DNA of 64,000 nt from Limnanthes douglasii subsp. nivea (taxonomy: Eukaryota > Streptophyta > Magnoliopsida > Brassicales > Limnanthaceae): the NCBI GenBank assembly GCA_036936605.1, contig JAUPFV010000001.1, forward strand, positions 173,358,420-173,422,419, read 5' to 3'. Position 1 is the stretch's first letter. Each line of letters opens with the position of its first letter. The notes beneath the pieces are model-generated. The model made no database searches, had not been told where the DNA came from, and worked only from the letters and a program-made list of their open reading frames with translations. The translations under genes were made by a program, and so were the position numbers. Shown here piece by piece: positions 33,549 through 45,671 of this stretch.

Positions 33549-36500
33549 CTATAGGCATGTTTTGGTTAGTCTTTGTGTTCTCAAGATACACTTTATACTA
33601 TGAAAATTCTCAAGATACACTTTATTCATTCCAAATACAATATATTCATTCCAAATACAATTTGAGGTTCTCAATATTCCACGGGTGATGAAGATCTCTT
33701 CCTTCTTTATTTTGAGTCGATATGTCCCCGACTTTATCTTCTTAGTTACCATATACAGACCCTCCCAATTAGGCCCTAGCTTGTCAAGCTGTTTTTCTTT
33801 TATATGAATAAATATTTTTCTCAACACCTTGGCCCCCTATTTAAGTTTCCTTCGTCTAACTTTGGAAGCATACCAACTTCTCATCAAATTTTGATAGTGC
33901 AAAGAATTCAATTGTGATCTTTTTCTCTTTTATTCTATCAAATTTAACTATGTACGCTTTCCTTTATCGTTGGCTTGTTCAGAGTATTCGCTGATTTGAT
34001 ATAAAAAGAAGATTATTTTGGATGGAAGAACAACATGCATCTCGTAGACTAACGCAAAGGGTGAATCTTCCACCCACTTAGATAAATAGTCTACGACAAC
34101 AATTATTGTCTATCTTCCTCCTGATATCATCAGTAACAGTCTGGCCAGATCAATGCCCCATCGATCAAAAGGTAATGACTCTAATATTGATTCTATTGGC
34201 ACTCCTGGTATATGAATTGCGTTAGCAAATCTTTGACAAATGTCATATTTATGAACTAACTCTTTGGCATCTGAGGCGATTGTAGGCTAGTAATATCCTG
34301 CCAGATAAACTCTTCGTATCAAAGTTTTATACCCACAATGCGCGGATCCTTCCCCATCATGCAATTGTGACAATATCATTTGTGATTTATTTTCTCTGAG
34401 GCATCAAAATAAAGGCGTGCTAAAATATTTTTTATACAAAATATCTCCAAAGACCATATAACTATATGCCTTAAACCGTATTCTGTTGGCCATTACTTTG
34501 TCAACGGGCAACACGTCATTATCAAGAATTTTTAATTTTACTCCAATCCGTTGTTGTGCTTGTAGAAATTTGAAAGGCTTCGATTGACCCTTCTGCTAAC
34601 TCAGATCCCTTTATTATTGAAGGTTCTTGTGTGATAATTCAAGGGTACTACTCCTCAGAATACAAAGTCGTAGCCAAAGATTCAACCATAAAATTTATAG
34701 CCTTATGAACATGTTCGTATCTGATGCTTTCAAAGACTGATGTTAAGGCCTTTAACGCTCTCAAATACTTTACTAAATGATCTTTTGTTGCCTCATATTA
34801 ACAAGATGCAAGATTCATGAGAAGTTGCAAGTGACTTATCAGCCTTACTTTTTTAGCCCCACAATCAGCAAGTCTTCCTACCAAAACAGTTTCATAATCT
34901 CTCTCATTGTGTGATGTTTTAAACGCGAAACGGATAGCTTAAAACATGAAAATTCTTTATGGAGAAATCAAATGGCCTCTGCCCCATATCGTGATGCACT
35001 TGAGACCCCATTTATTTGGACCATCCACTCTGACTCAAAGTTTTTTTTCATCAACCTTCATATCTAACCGTTCAGAATGAAATTTGACCAGGAAATCTGT
35101 TAAGGTTTGTGTTTTGATTACAGTCTTAGGTTCAAATTCGATATCAAATATCCCAATTCAACCGACCACTTGGCCATTCTTTCTGATATATCAGGCCTTT
35201 GTAACATATTTTTAATGGAAAATATATTCGTACGGTGATAAAATGAGCTTGAAAATAAGGTCTCAATCTCCAAGCAACAGTTACTAGTGCGAGTGCCAAG
35301 TTTTCTAACTTTAAATACCGTTTTTAGCATCCAAAAGACTTTTATTGTTGTGGTACACTGGTTGTTTGGAATTATCTCCCCCCGGAATCTAAACAAAAAT
35401 CACGCCATAATTCGAAACCGCTACATAAATATACAATTTTCCCCCCGAATTTGGGTTTGTCAAAAATTTTGGCGAAAAAATATATTATTTACTCGTCTCA
35501 ATACTTGGAAAAAAGGAGCACACTTGTTCGATGGTAGATATATGAATCTATTCAAGGCTTCTAATCTTCCTGTAAGAATTTGTACTTCTTTAATCGTTCG
35601 ACGTGGTGCCATAGGGCTCAAAATATTTATGTGCTGGATCAGTTTCTATCCCACGCTCACCGATTATGTACCTAAGAAACTTTCTGGACCGTAGTTTCAA
35701 TTTCAAATTTATCTTTGTCAAGGTAGCAAAAGTTTCTTCTAGATTTGCCAAGTGGTTCTCATCCCTGATAATTTTCACTAACACGTCATCGATATATACC
35801 TCAATATTTCTCATAATCTGAGTCTCAAAATCTTTGTTACTAAGTGTTAATAAGTTTCCCTAGCATTTTTAAACCCAAACGGTATAACTTTATAACAGTG
35901 TAAACCTCTTCGAGTGATGAAAGTGTTGCTTCCTGATCCATTTAAATTTGATTGCATCCGACATATGCATCCATTAATGAGAGTAGTCTATTCCGTGAAG
36001 TAGAATCCACTAACTGATCTACTTGTGGAAGCAGGAAAGGATCTTTTGGACATGCCTTATTTAGATGAGTGAAATCTACACACATTTACCATTTAATATT
36101 CTTTCTTTCTTTTTCACTAAAACTGGATTAGCAGTCCATAAAGGATACTTTGACTTTATTATGTTCCCAAACTTGGCTAAACGATCTACCTCATCCATGA
36201 TGGCTTCAGACTTTTCTTAGGAAAAAGATCTCATCTTCTGGATGACGAGATGAACATTAGTTTAAACTGCTAACTTATGAAAAATGATATCCGTAGGAAC
36301 CCTTGTCACGTCTTATGTACACCATGCAAACATGTGTAAATTTGTTGATAAAAACTGAATTAACTTTTTCCTCATCTCCGAAAATAACTTTGTGCCAACT
36401 TTTGCACTGAGCAAAAAACATGATCCTTAAAACTTTTGTCTAGGCTTATGGGGTCTCCTTTGGATCATCTACGGGATCGGACCCCAAGGAAGACCCCACT

Positions 36501-38260
36501 AATTGCTATGATTTTTTTGACTCGTCCCCTTCATTTTCTTTGGGGTCGGAGCCGTAGGATAACATTCTCTTTCCATTTTTTGATTTCTTTTAAGTATTCA
36601 AACAATGTTTCCCACGACATATTTTAAACGTTGATGAACGGTTGAGGCCACAATATGCATTCTAGATAGCCAAGACCTTCCAAAAAATTAAATTGTAAGA
36701 CGTTGGAGCCTTTACCACGATAAATAAAATTGTCACTACCTTTTTAAATGGTCTCCGACCTAGCTTTACTATCCCCTCAAACTCTTGTACCATTTCATCC
36801 ATTACTCTTAGTAAACCCTACAATCATCTGATCTTACCGGAGAATTGTTGGTGGATTTTTTTATCTTGCTATAAGTAGTCATGAACATGATGTTAGCTGA
36901 GCTTCCACTATCAATCAAAATTCTTTGTATCTCATCCCCAACAATTTCTGTTACAATAACTACCGCATCATAATCTTCAAAACAAAGTATTAGAAATGGA
37001 TTTTTGTACAATTGTGGTGAAGCACCTACCTCTAATTGAGTTGTTAGGTTGATAATGTGTCTCTTTCGAGAATAATTCGATGTCCGTGCACTAATATTTC
37101 CTCTTACAATTGATTCTTCCACCATATGAACACTGGTCATGTTTGCTTTTGGATCTAAATAATTTGTGTAAATATCAAACGCATCAATAGATTCTTCATC
37201 AATAGGTTTGAAATCACCATAGAGTTTTCTTGCTTTGGATAAATAAGAGAATTCTTTTTCACAAATGTTGTTAACTTTCCATTTTCTGTCAACCTTTTGC
37301 AACACCATATATCATTTGTGTCATATCTAATGTCCTCATGATATCTACAGTAAATATTTCTTATATTCTCCCTCGGAGTGTGTATTGGGAATGGCTTGCA
37401 GAATTGTACACGCAGACAACTTATTTCAAAAACTGTTACTACACACTCTGTCAGCTCGGTGAAATATGATGGTCGTATCCATTTGTTGAATATTTGACGG
37501 GTATATTGATGTGTGTTCAAAACCTGTATATTCACCTTTGGCTTTGAAGGTACTTGAGTTGTGGTTTGATTTGTTGCACGAGCTCGAACGATAATTATTA
37601 GATGTGAATCGTTAAGTGTTGTCATCGAATTTTCATGGAACTGATTTTGCTCAAATTGTGCCAAAGAATTCATTTCCGAAGCTTGTGTTTCCTCAACCAA
37701 AATTATTTATTTACTTGATCTAATAAAGCCCCAAATTTTCATAGTTTACCTCTTTGCAGCGTTATCTTTCATTATACCGAGGAGGAGTCTCATTCGGAAG
37801 GTATATAACGCCACTTTATCTTCACAACTTTCCATGGCAAGTTTAGCCCTGATAAAATAATTTGTATAATCTTTAAGACTCTCTATCCCACTTTCTGCCT
37901 ATAATAGATAACTGTATCACCATTCGCACGAAATTTCTTGTTTCTCATAAAATGTTGACGAAACAAATTCCTGAACATATCAAAAAAATTAATGCAACCC
38001 TCAGGAAAAGATTGTATCACTTTGAAGTTACGTTCTTAAATGTTTGAGAGAAGGATCTGCATAACAATTTATCATCATCATCGTGGTTGATCATAAAATT
38101 CTTGAATTATTCTATATGGTTCTCCGGAACTTGCGTTGCATCAAACTTTTCCAGCTTAGAAATATCAAACGGCTTAGGAAGATGCCCTGAAAGAATTTCT
38201 GGGGAGAGGGGAGATGATCTTTAATTATAACCCACTTTATATGCACTGCCCCCTGGGTCC
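33549..38260 (-). pseudogene. Heavily decayed Ty3/gypsy polyprotein (Tat-like), minus strand
   Basis: Domains run right to left. Gag-type zinc region near 37350 (YCRYHEDIRYDTNDIWCC). Protease near 36900 (ILIDSGSSANIMF, catalytic DSG kept). Reverse transcriptase 36200-35590 (VYIDDVLV). RNase H connection near 35200 (PDISERMAKWSVELGY). Integrase zinc finger and core in pieces at 34450-34050. Integrase C-terminus 33840-33549 (LDKLGPNWEGLYMV). Stops and frameshifts are everywhere. The protein pieces resemble the neighbouring element at 39082 but are clearly divergent. I could not find its LTRs, so boundaries are those of the coding remains. Confidence 0.85.
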
Positions 38261-39076
38261 TCATTCAAGGTAGTGTATAAAAATTCTTCAGATGTGTATG
38301 TGAATTGATGCTCACACAATATGCGAAATCACGGTTTCCATAAAAAATCTACATGTGTTGAGTTACTTGTTCCCGTCTAGCTATATTCATAACCATATCT
38401 TGCTCCTCGTAGCCAAACCTTTTTTTCCATGTTCAACCTTTTCTCTTTCAAACCTTTGGCTCTATGAGATGCCTGAGGACCACCTCTTTGCCTTCTTAAA
38501 TATTTTCTCTTGTAACTTGTTGGGTGTCAATTATCCTTTTCTGAAGAAAAAGATTCAAATTTATATTTGTTAGAGAGAGAAATACTTTATTACCTTTATA
38601 TTTTCTCTTAAATTGCCTTATCTATCTAGATGGATGCCTTCAGTTTTATTGCCCTTATCAATTATGAAGCCAGTTTTATTTTTCTTTCAAGCAGATTTAA
38701 TCATTTGACTACTCATGCACTTTCAGAAGCTTCGTGATTGAGTACCCCAAAAAACCACCTACACTTAAAAAAACTAAATTCACGTATTTTGCACACTCAT
38801 CTTTAAATATATTTGGGATAAAAAACCTTATTTAGGAGATGAAAATAGGAATTTTTATTATTTACAAGCATCAAATCGCAAAGGGGGCTAAGGCCTACGA
38901 CGGTGCATCAATTAAACTAATGTATCGTTGCAACGCGCTATAACAATATATGTCATCTTGTGCCATTACTAGGCCAATTCGTACCATTTCAGAGTCGCAC
39001 TTAACCCTAAATAGGCCTTTAGTATCGTGATAAATTTCTTATGATTACATATATGTTTTGATATTCTATCAATATT
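38261..39076. other. Spacer between two gypsy elements
   Basis: No gene. It may contain the 5' untranslated part or an LTR remnant of the minus-strand relic. The 3' part (38700-39076) is the target region of the next element. Confidence 0.4.
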
Positions 39077-39081
39077 ATATC

Positions 39082-39457
39082 TGATGAGTCCGGATTTTTT
39101 CATCACTCACTGTAGATACCGGACAGGGACATTTCGGACAAAAACCACCCATTGAACCATCCGAACAGGACTAAAGTATTAAAAACTAATCACTTTATGA
39201 CTAAGCTAATTATCAACCTGCTTAATAAACTTATGAGCCTTTGAAGTCGACCCGGTTTCATGAGTTTGACCCGAAAACCCATGAGGCCCACAATTAAGGG
39301 TATAAATACCCAACCACTTTCATTAATGAGGGTAATGAACATTTAATACAACTAGGCAGCTCAAATCTCTCACTACAAACTACCCAAACATTAAATACCC
39401 TTGAAACATCACAAAACATCTGACTAAATTACCCTCAGACCGAAATTATCCACACCA
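39082..39457 (+). repeat. 5' LTR of the Tat-like gypsy element
   Basis: Begins TGATGAGTCC, ends CCACACCA. GGTATAAATACCC at about 39299-39311 gives a TATA box. The same length as the 3' LTR, and differences cluster in the first 100 bp. Confidence 0.95.
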
Positions 39458-39484
39458 AATTGGCGACCACAGTGGGAGAAGAAG

Positions 39485-41896
39485 GTGCCTGAATCAAGCA
39501 TTCGAAACCATCAAGAAAGATCAGTTCGGATGAATCTGGACGAGCATGAAGTACCACCAGCTTTGGCAGAAGTGGTGGGAGAAAATGATGAATATACCAT
39601 CGAGGAGCGAGATAGACTAAAAGTTGAGATAGAAGCCTTGAGGGCTGCAAAAAGGGCAGAATTGGCTATGAAAGAAAAGTCTAAAGTGTCAGCGGTTCAC
39701 ACTACTGACAATCCAAGAGAGCATGAGTCATCAAAAACCCATGTAAGCACTAAAAAAACTCATGCTAGCTCGAAGAAGTCTCACCGGTCTAAACCGGTGG
39801 AGAGCTCAGATTCAGACTCAGAATCTTCCAGCAGCTCCTCAAACGGAGATGGAGTCGAAGAATCCCTGTCATCCAGCAGTGATGAAGGCCGTTATAAGAA
39901 GAAACAGAAGTTGGTTAAGAAATACTCAAGAAAAAGGGACAGGCATGGAAGGTTGAAGAGGCATCTGGGTAAAGGGTCATCTCATAGTCATGGCCATGGT
40001 CGGAGGCACGTAGACCGATTACTAATGGATCTTTTTGTATTTCATGATGAGCCAGGTATCTTTGCTACTCCCAACGAAGATACTGTTTTCAGTCGTGGCC
40101 GTAATTGGAGGCAATCTCCATTGTCCTCAAAGATACTGTCCGGAAACCTTCCTAAGAGGTTTGACAGCAGAAAGATGAAAAAATATGATGGTAGTAAAGA
40201 TTCAAATAACCATCTAGATAAATTCAAGTAATTTATGATAAACTTTGATGATGATGATAAGCTACTCTGGCGAGAATTCTCCCAGTCTTTTAAGGGGAGT
40301 GCTCTGAAGTGGTACAATAGTTTGCCACAAGGTTGCATCAGGAATTTCGACACTTTTTGGGTGGCTTTCTGAAGGCAGTTTGTTGGAAGTAAAGAAGTAA
40401 AGAGAAATGGAGACTCTATTATCCATTGTTCCCAAGAACCAAATGAATCTTTGAAGGAGTACATAAGTCGTTTCATGAACACAAAAAATGGATTAGCTGA
40501 TTGCTTTGAACAAGTGGCAATAGCTTCTCTGAGGCAGGGCTTGAATCCTCGCAATTTGGCTGATTTAGTAACCAGGAAAAATGCCATGACATGGGGAGGT
40601 TTACTGAATCAGGTCGGCAAACAGATTAATGTGGATGAAATAAAGAAAACCAGAGTGCACCGGCAAGTGAGATCTGCCCCAGCTGCACCAAATCAAAACC
40701 AGAATCAATCCGGGTATAAGGCCAAGGAAGCCGGACAGAGTCAAAACAGGGCTAAGGCTCAGTCCCACCCGGCTGCACCAGCTCAAAGCTAACAATCTAG
40801 AAATAAGCGAGGACCTTGGGTTTAACCGGAGTGGTTCGATGAATTAAAAGTAAATATAGCCACCATTTATGATAAGACAAAAGACGAAGTCCATTTCAGA
40901 AAGCCAGCTGCATTACAATCTCCCAGGGAAAGTTAAAAAAATAGTTTTTGTCAGTATCACCATGATACTGGTCATACTACTTAAGATTGCATTGCATTGA
41001 AACCGGAAGTGCAGAATTTGATTGAGAGAGGGAATTTGGGGTCTTATGTTAAAAGAAGAAATGGAAATAGACCTGATAATGCTCATCGGACTGGCCCGAA
41101 CAATGCAGGGACATCGGCTCCGGATGGGGCTATGGTGATAATTGAAAGGTTTGATATAGAATCAGAATATTTGGATCCTGATCCAACTCAAAACAAGGTG
41201 GGTGTTATCACAGAGCATTGCAAGACGGTGTCCGGCCTCATCAGTTTTTTCGAGTCACTTACAATATTTGGGGGAGACATCATGACTGCACCAACTGCTT
41301 CCTCGAGAAAGAGGCATGTTCATACTCTAGCTACCCAACTGGAAGGAGGCATGACTTACTATCAATCACAAATCTCATTTCCCTTCATTGTTTTCGATGA
41401 GGATGACTTGAGGGACATAGCTGGTCCCCATGAAGATAGTGTTGTAATAGGAGCATCCATTGGGGGCAATGATATAAGGCAAATTTTGGTGGACACTAGT
41501 AGTTCAGCCAATATCCTCTTTTTAACTTCCTACAAACAAATGAAGAACCCAACAGTAATTCAGCGTTCGAACAGGTTAATTGTGGGTTTCACTGGAAGCT
41601 CAGTAGATGTGATCGGGGAGTTTGAGGAGGAGGTTTTGTTAGGCAAAGGACCTTTTAAGAAGATGGTCAGGATAATTTTTATCGTGGTGGATTGTCCCAC
41701 TTGTTACAATGCCATTTTACGGAGATCTTGGCTCTCTAGCATGCATGTTGTGGCGTCAACAGTCCACCAATGTTTGAAATACGCTGTGCAAGGACAAGTG
41801 GGAGCTGCTTGGAGCAGTCAGAAGTTGGCAAGGGAGTGTTATGCAACAACACTGGCCCCTCGAACATTGGTGGCAGTTCGGATCAGTGAAGATTAG
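39485..41896 (+). pseudogene. Gag and protease of the Tat-like element
   Basis: One frame from MPESSIRNHQERSV to the protease, cut by in-frame stops at 40229, 40370, 40790 and 41894 and three more between 40790 and 40985. N-terminal Ser/Lys-rich region, then retrotransposon gag core (KMKKYDGSKDSNNHLDKFK to WGGLLNQVGKQI), zinc-knuckle-like CQYHHDTGHTT, and the aspartic protease (QILVDTSSSANILF). The protease motif is DTS where the family has D[ST]G, so the catalytic Gly is lost. Gag packages the RNA and protease matures the polyprotein. A frameshift near 41930 separates it from pol. Confidence 0.92.
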
Positions 41897-42027
41897 CAGT
41901 TTGAAGGGTCCTCTAGGGAGAGGGTGAAATTTATGACCCCATAGAGACCCCTGGCGTTTTAATACCTATTGAAGAAGTTGAAACTCACTGTCTGGTTGAA
42001 GGAAAAAGTATCAAGATCGGGTCCAAG

Positions 42028-45000
42028 ATGACATCGAAATTAAAGGGTAAAATGTTAGCTTTTTTGAAAGACCATCAACATGTTTTTGCGTGGTGCAATG
42101 CCGATGTAACCGGAGTACCAGCAGACATTATATCACACCAGTTATCCGTCCGGAAAGATATAACATCTGTTGTGCAAAAGAGGAGAGCTTTCTCTAAAGA
42201 GAAAGCTGATGTCATAGTTCAAGAGGTTGACTGGCTTACTAAGATGGGGCACATAAAGGAATCTCAATACTCTTTATGGACAACCAATCTGGTGTTGGTA
42301 AAGAAGAAAAATGGAAAGTGGCGTATGTGCATCGTTTTCACAGATCTCAATAGAGCTTGCCCGAAGGATGTATATCCAGTTCCCCGAATTGATCAGTTAG
42401 TAGACTCCACGTCTGGAAACAGGTTATTATCCTTTATGGATGCTTTCTCCGGGTAAAATCAGATTCAAGTAGATCCGAAGGATCAAGAACATACTATGTT
42501 TGTTACTGATATGGGCCTCCATTGTTACAAGGTGATGCCGTTTGGATTAAAGAATACTGGGGCTACATATCAGAGGTTAGTAAACAAAGCTTTTTCTTAC
42601 CAAATTGGAAGAAATATGGAAGTTTATATCGACGACATGATGGTAAAGAGTGTGGACGAAGAGCTACACTTGGCAGATCTCCAAGAAACGCTTGCCAATT
42701 TAATGAAAGTAAATTTAAAATTGAACCCAGAGAAGTGTGTTTTCGGAGTGTAGTCCGAAAAATTCTTGGGTTATGTGATAAGTGAGAAAGGGATACAGCC
42801 TGATCCAGATCAGCTTGATGCTTTGTTGCAAATGGAGCCTCCTCGGAATATTAAAGAAGTACTAAGATTGACAGGGAGGTTGGCTACTCTAAACCGTTTT
42901 ATCTCAAGGTCTTCAGATAGGTGTGCCCCATTTTCTCAAACTTTGAAAGGTGCAAAAGAGTTTAATTGGTCTCCCCAATGCGACCAGGCATTTGATAAAA
43001 TTAAGAAGCATTTATCGTCCCCTAAAACTTTGTTTAAACCTGTTGATGGAGAGCCGCTTTACATATACCTGGCAGTTTCTGAGTGTCCCCTAAGTGCAGT
43101 ACTAGTAAAGGAGGTGGATAATTATCCTCGACCTGTATACTATATTAGCAAAAGCTTAATTGATGCAGAAAAAAGATATTTGAAACTTGAAAAACTAGCA
43201 CTGGCCTTAGTAATTGCTGTTAGGAAAATGAGGCCCTATTTTCAATCTCATTCGATCATCGTTTGGACGTCTTTTCCCTTGAAAAACGTTCTTCAAAAGG
43301 CAGACATTTCAAGCAGAATGACCAAGTGGTCAGTGGAGCTGGGAGACTATGATATTGACTTCGCCCCTCGAACGGCAGTCAAAGCTCAAACTGTGGCTGA
43401 CTTCTTGGTTGAATTCCATTCAGACAGAGGTACTAAGCAAGCAACCAGTGAAAACGATAAAAAAGTATGGGCTGTTCGGACTGATGGTGGATCAAGTACC
43501 ATGGGTTGTGGTGCTGGGATATGTTTAACCTCTCCGTACGGTGACAAGATGTACCATGCTATATGTTTTGCTTTCGGGGCTTCTAATAATGAGTCCGAAT
43601 ATGAAGCTGCTATAGTTGGCTTGAAATTAGCTCTTATTTGTGGAGCCAAAAGGGTCAGGTTAATGAGCGATTCTCGGCTTCTTATCCATCATGCGCAAGG
43701 TCAATCTGAAGCAAAAAAGGAGCAGTTGGTTAAATAATTATTTCTTCTCAGAGAAGTGGCCCTTAATTTCAAAAGCATCACCTATGAGCACATACCTCGA
43801 ACAGAAAATACGCTAGCAGACTCTTTGGCAACCATAGCTTATACTGAGTCCTACCCTTGGATTCATATGTTAGAGTGCCCATCCATTCAAATTAATCCGG
43901 ATAAGGAAGAAGAGAGCTTGAATATACAAGTAAAACAACCCCAAGATTGGAGATTTCCTCTCCTCAAATATATTTCAGATGGCATCTGGCCTCCGGAAAA
44001 AGCAGTAGCAAGGAAGGTAAAATACAAGGCTCGTGGTTTTGTCATCTTAAGAGACGTTCTTTATAAAAAAATCCTTTAGTAAACCTCTCTTACGATGCGT
44101 GGGGATCAAAGAGTCCCAAATAGTGCTCTCCGAATTACATGATGACGAGGGATCCGCACTTTGGGGATTCAGGGCTCTAACCAAAAGAATTTTGTTGGCT
44201 GGGTACTACTGGCCCTCCATAATGCAAGATGCCAAGGAGTTGGTGAAGAAGTGTGATCCATGCCAAATATACATCAATGAAATTCATGTTCCAGCAGTCC
44301 CTTTAGTGTCAATTTCTGAGCCAATACCTTTTGCTCGTTGGGGGCTGGATTTAGTGGGACCTCTACCCATGGCATCCGGAGGGTGCAGAACTATAATTAT
44401 TGCTATTGATTAATTCTCCAAGTGGATCGAAGCAGCCTCATTGGCAGGAACTACTTCGAAAGCTGTTATAAAATTCATCCTGTCCAACATTTGTTGTAGA
44501 TTTGGGGTTCCACAAAAGATAACTACCGACAATGGACCACAATTCGATAACAAGGAGATGGAGAATTTCTGTGCTACTAGAGGCATTCAACATTGTTTTT
44601 CTTCTCATTTCCACCCACAGGAAAATGGTCAAGTTGAAATGGCTAACAGGACCATCCTGTCTAGACCATCCTGTCCGGTCTTAAAAAGAATCTAGAGGGA
44701 GCTGCTGAGAAATGGCCAAGTTATCTACAAGAGATATTATGGGCCTACCGAACTACTCATGGGGATGCAACACAAGAATCTCCCTTTGCTTTGGTATATG
44801 GGATGGATGCTATAGCTCCTATAGAGGCTACTCTCCCTTCATTTCGAGTCCATAATTTTTCCGAACAAGCTAATGAAGTGGTGTTAAGAAACCAGTTTGA
44901 TTTAATGGAGGAAAGAAGAGTTAAGGCTCACCTCAGATCCACACACTATCAGGGTTTGATGAGAAGCAGGTTTGCTTCTAAAATCAAAAGGAGGGATTTT

Positions 45001-45207
45001 CAAATAGGTGATAAGGTACTAAGAAAAGTCTTCCTGCATACCAAAGAGAAGCAGTTCGACAAACTAGCTCCAACATGGGAATGACCCTTCATGGTCAGTG
45101 AAAAGCTTAAGCCTAGGACGTACAGGCTCAAAAATAAAGATGGAAGGATTTTGAATCACCCCTGGAATATCGAACACCTTCGGTTGTATTTAGAATACAA
45201 TATGTAA
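42028..45207 (+). pseudogene. Pol of the Tat-like element: RT, RNase H, integrase
   Basis: RT (VLVKKKNGKWRMCI, FMDAFSG, VYIDDMMVK), RNase H (VRTDGGSS, ESEYEAAI, MSDSRLL), integrase zinc region (first His lost: LHDDEGSA...CDPC), integrase core (LDLVGPLP, TTDNGPQFD, PQENGQVE: all three acidic residues kept) and C-terminus. Stops at 42454, 42751, 43735, 44077, 44411 and 45082. Frameshifts at an A7 run near 44066 and near 44655, where the word GACCATCCTGTC is doubled by a 14-bp tandem duplication. Not functional. Confidence 0.93.
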
Positions 45208-45671
45208 ATATTTACTTGTTTAAAGTCCATATAAATATTTGGGGGCATACTCTTTCCTATCCTGGTGGCACGGGGAGGTTTTAATGAGGTGTCTAGGTTT
45301 TTAAATAAAATTCGATGCCTTCTTGAAAAATTCGAAGTGGTTTGACTAGCAGTTTGATTTAATTCGATGAGGTGATGACTATTTAAACATGTGTGATCGG
45401 AGAATTTGAACACTCTCACTTCAAAACACTTATAAAATAACTAAAGGTCATTTGAACACAAGCCATCAAAATTAAATAACTACAGAACGATGTAAGAATT
45501 ATGTAAGATAAAATTGCCCGGTGGATACCGGAGGAATGATATTAAATATATAAAATGCCTTGGCCATCCAAGGACTTTGAAGTTTTAAAAGAAAAGGTTT
45601 GCCCGGACAAGTGCCAGACACGATTACAAAAAATGCCTTCGCCATCCAAGGACTTTAGTTCAAACACAAAA
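45208..45671. other. Spacer between pol and antisense ORF
   Basis: Non-coding. CTTCGCCATCCAAGGACTTT-like words recur at about 45560 and 45635, suggesting a short tandem repeat as seen in other Tat elements. Confidence 0.5.
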
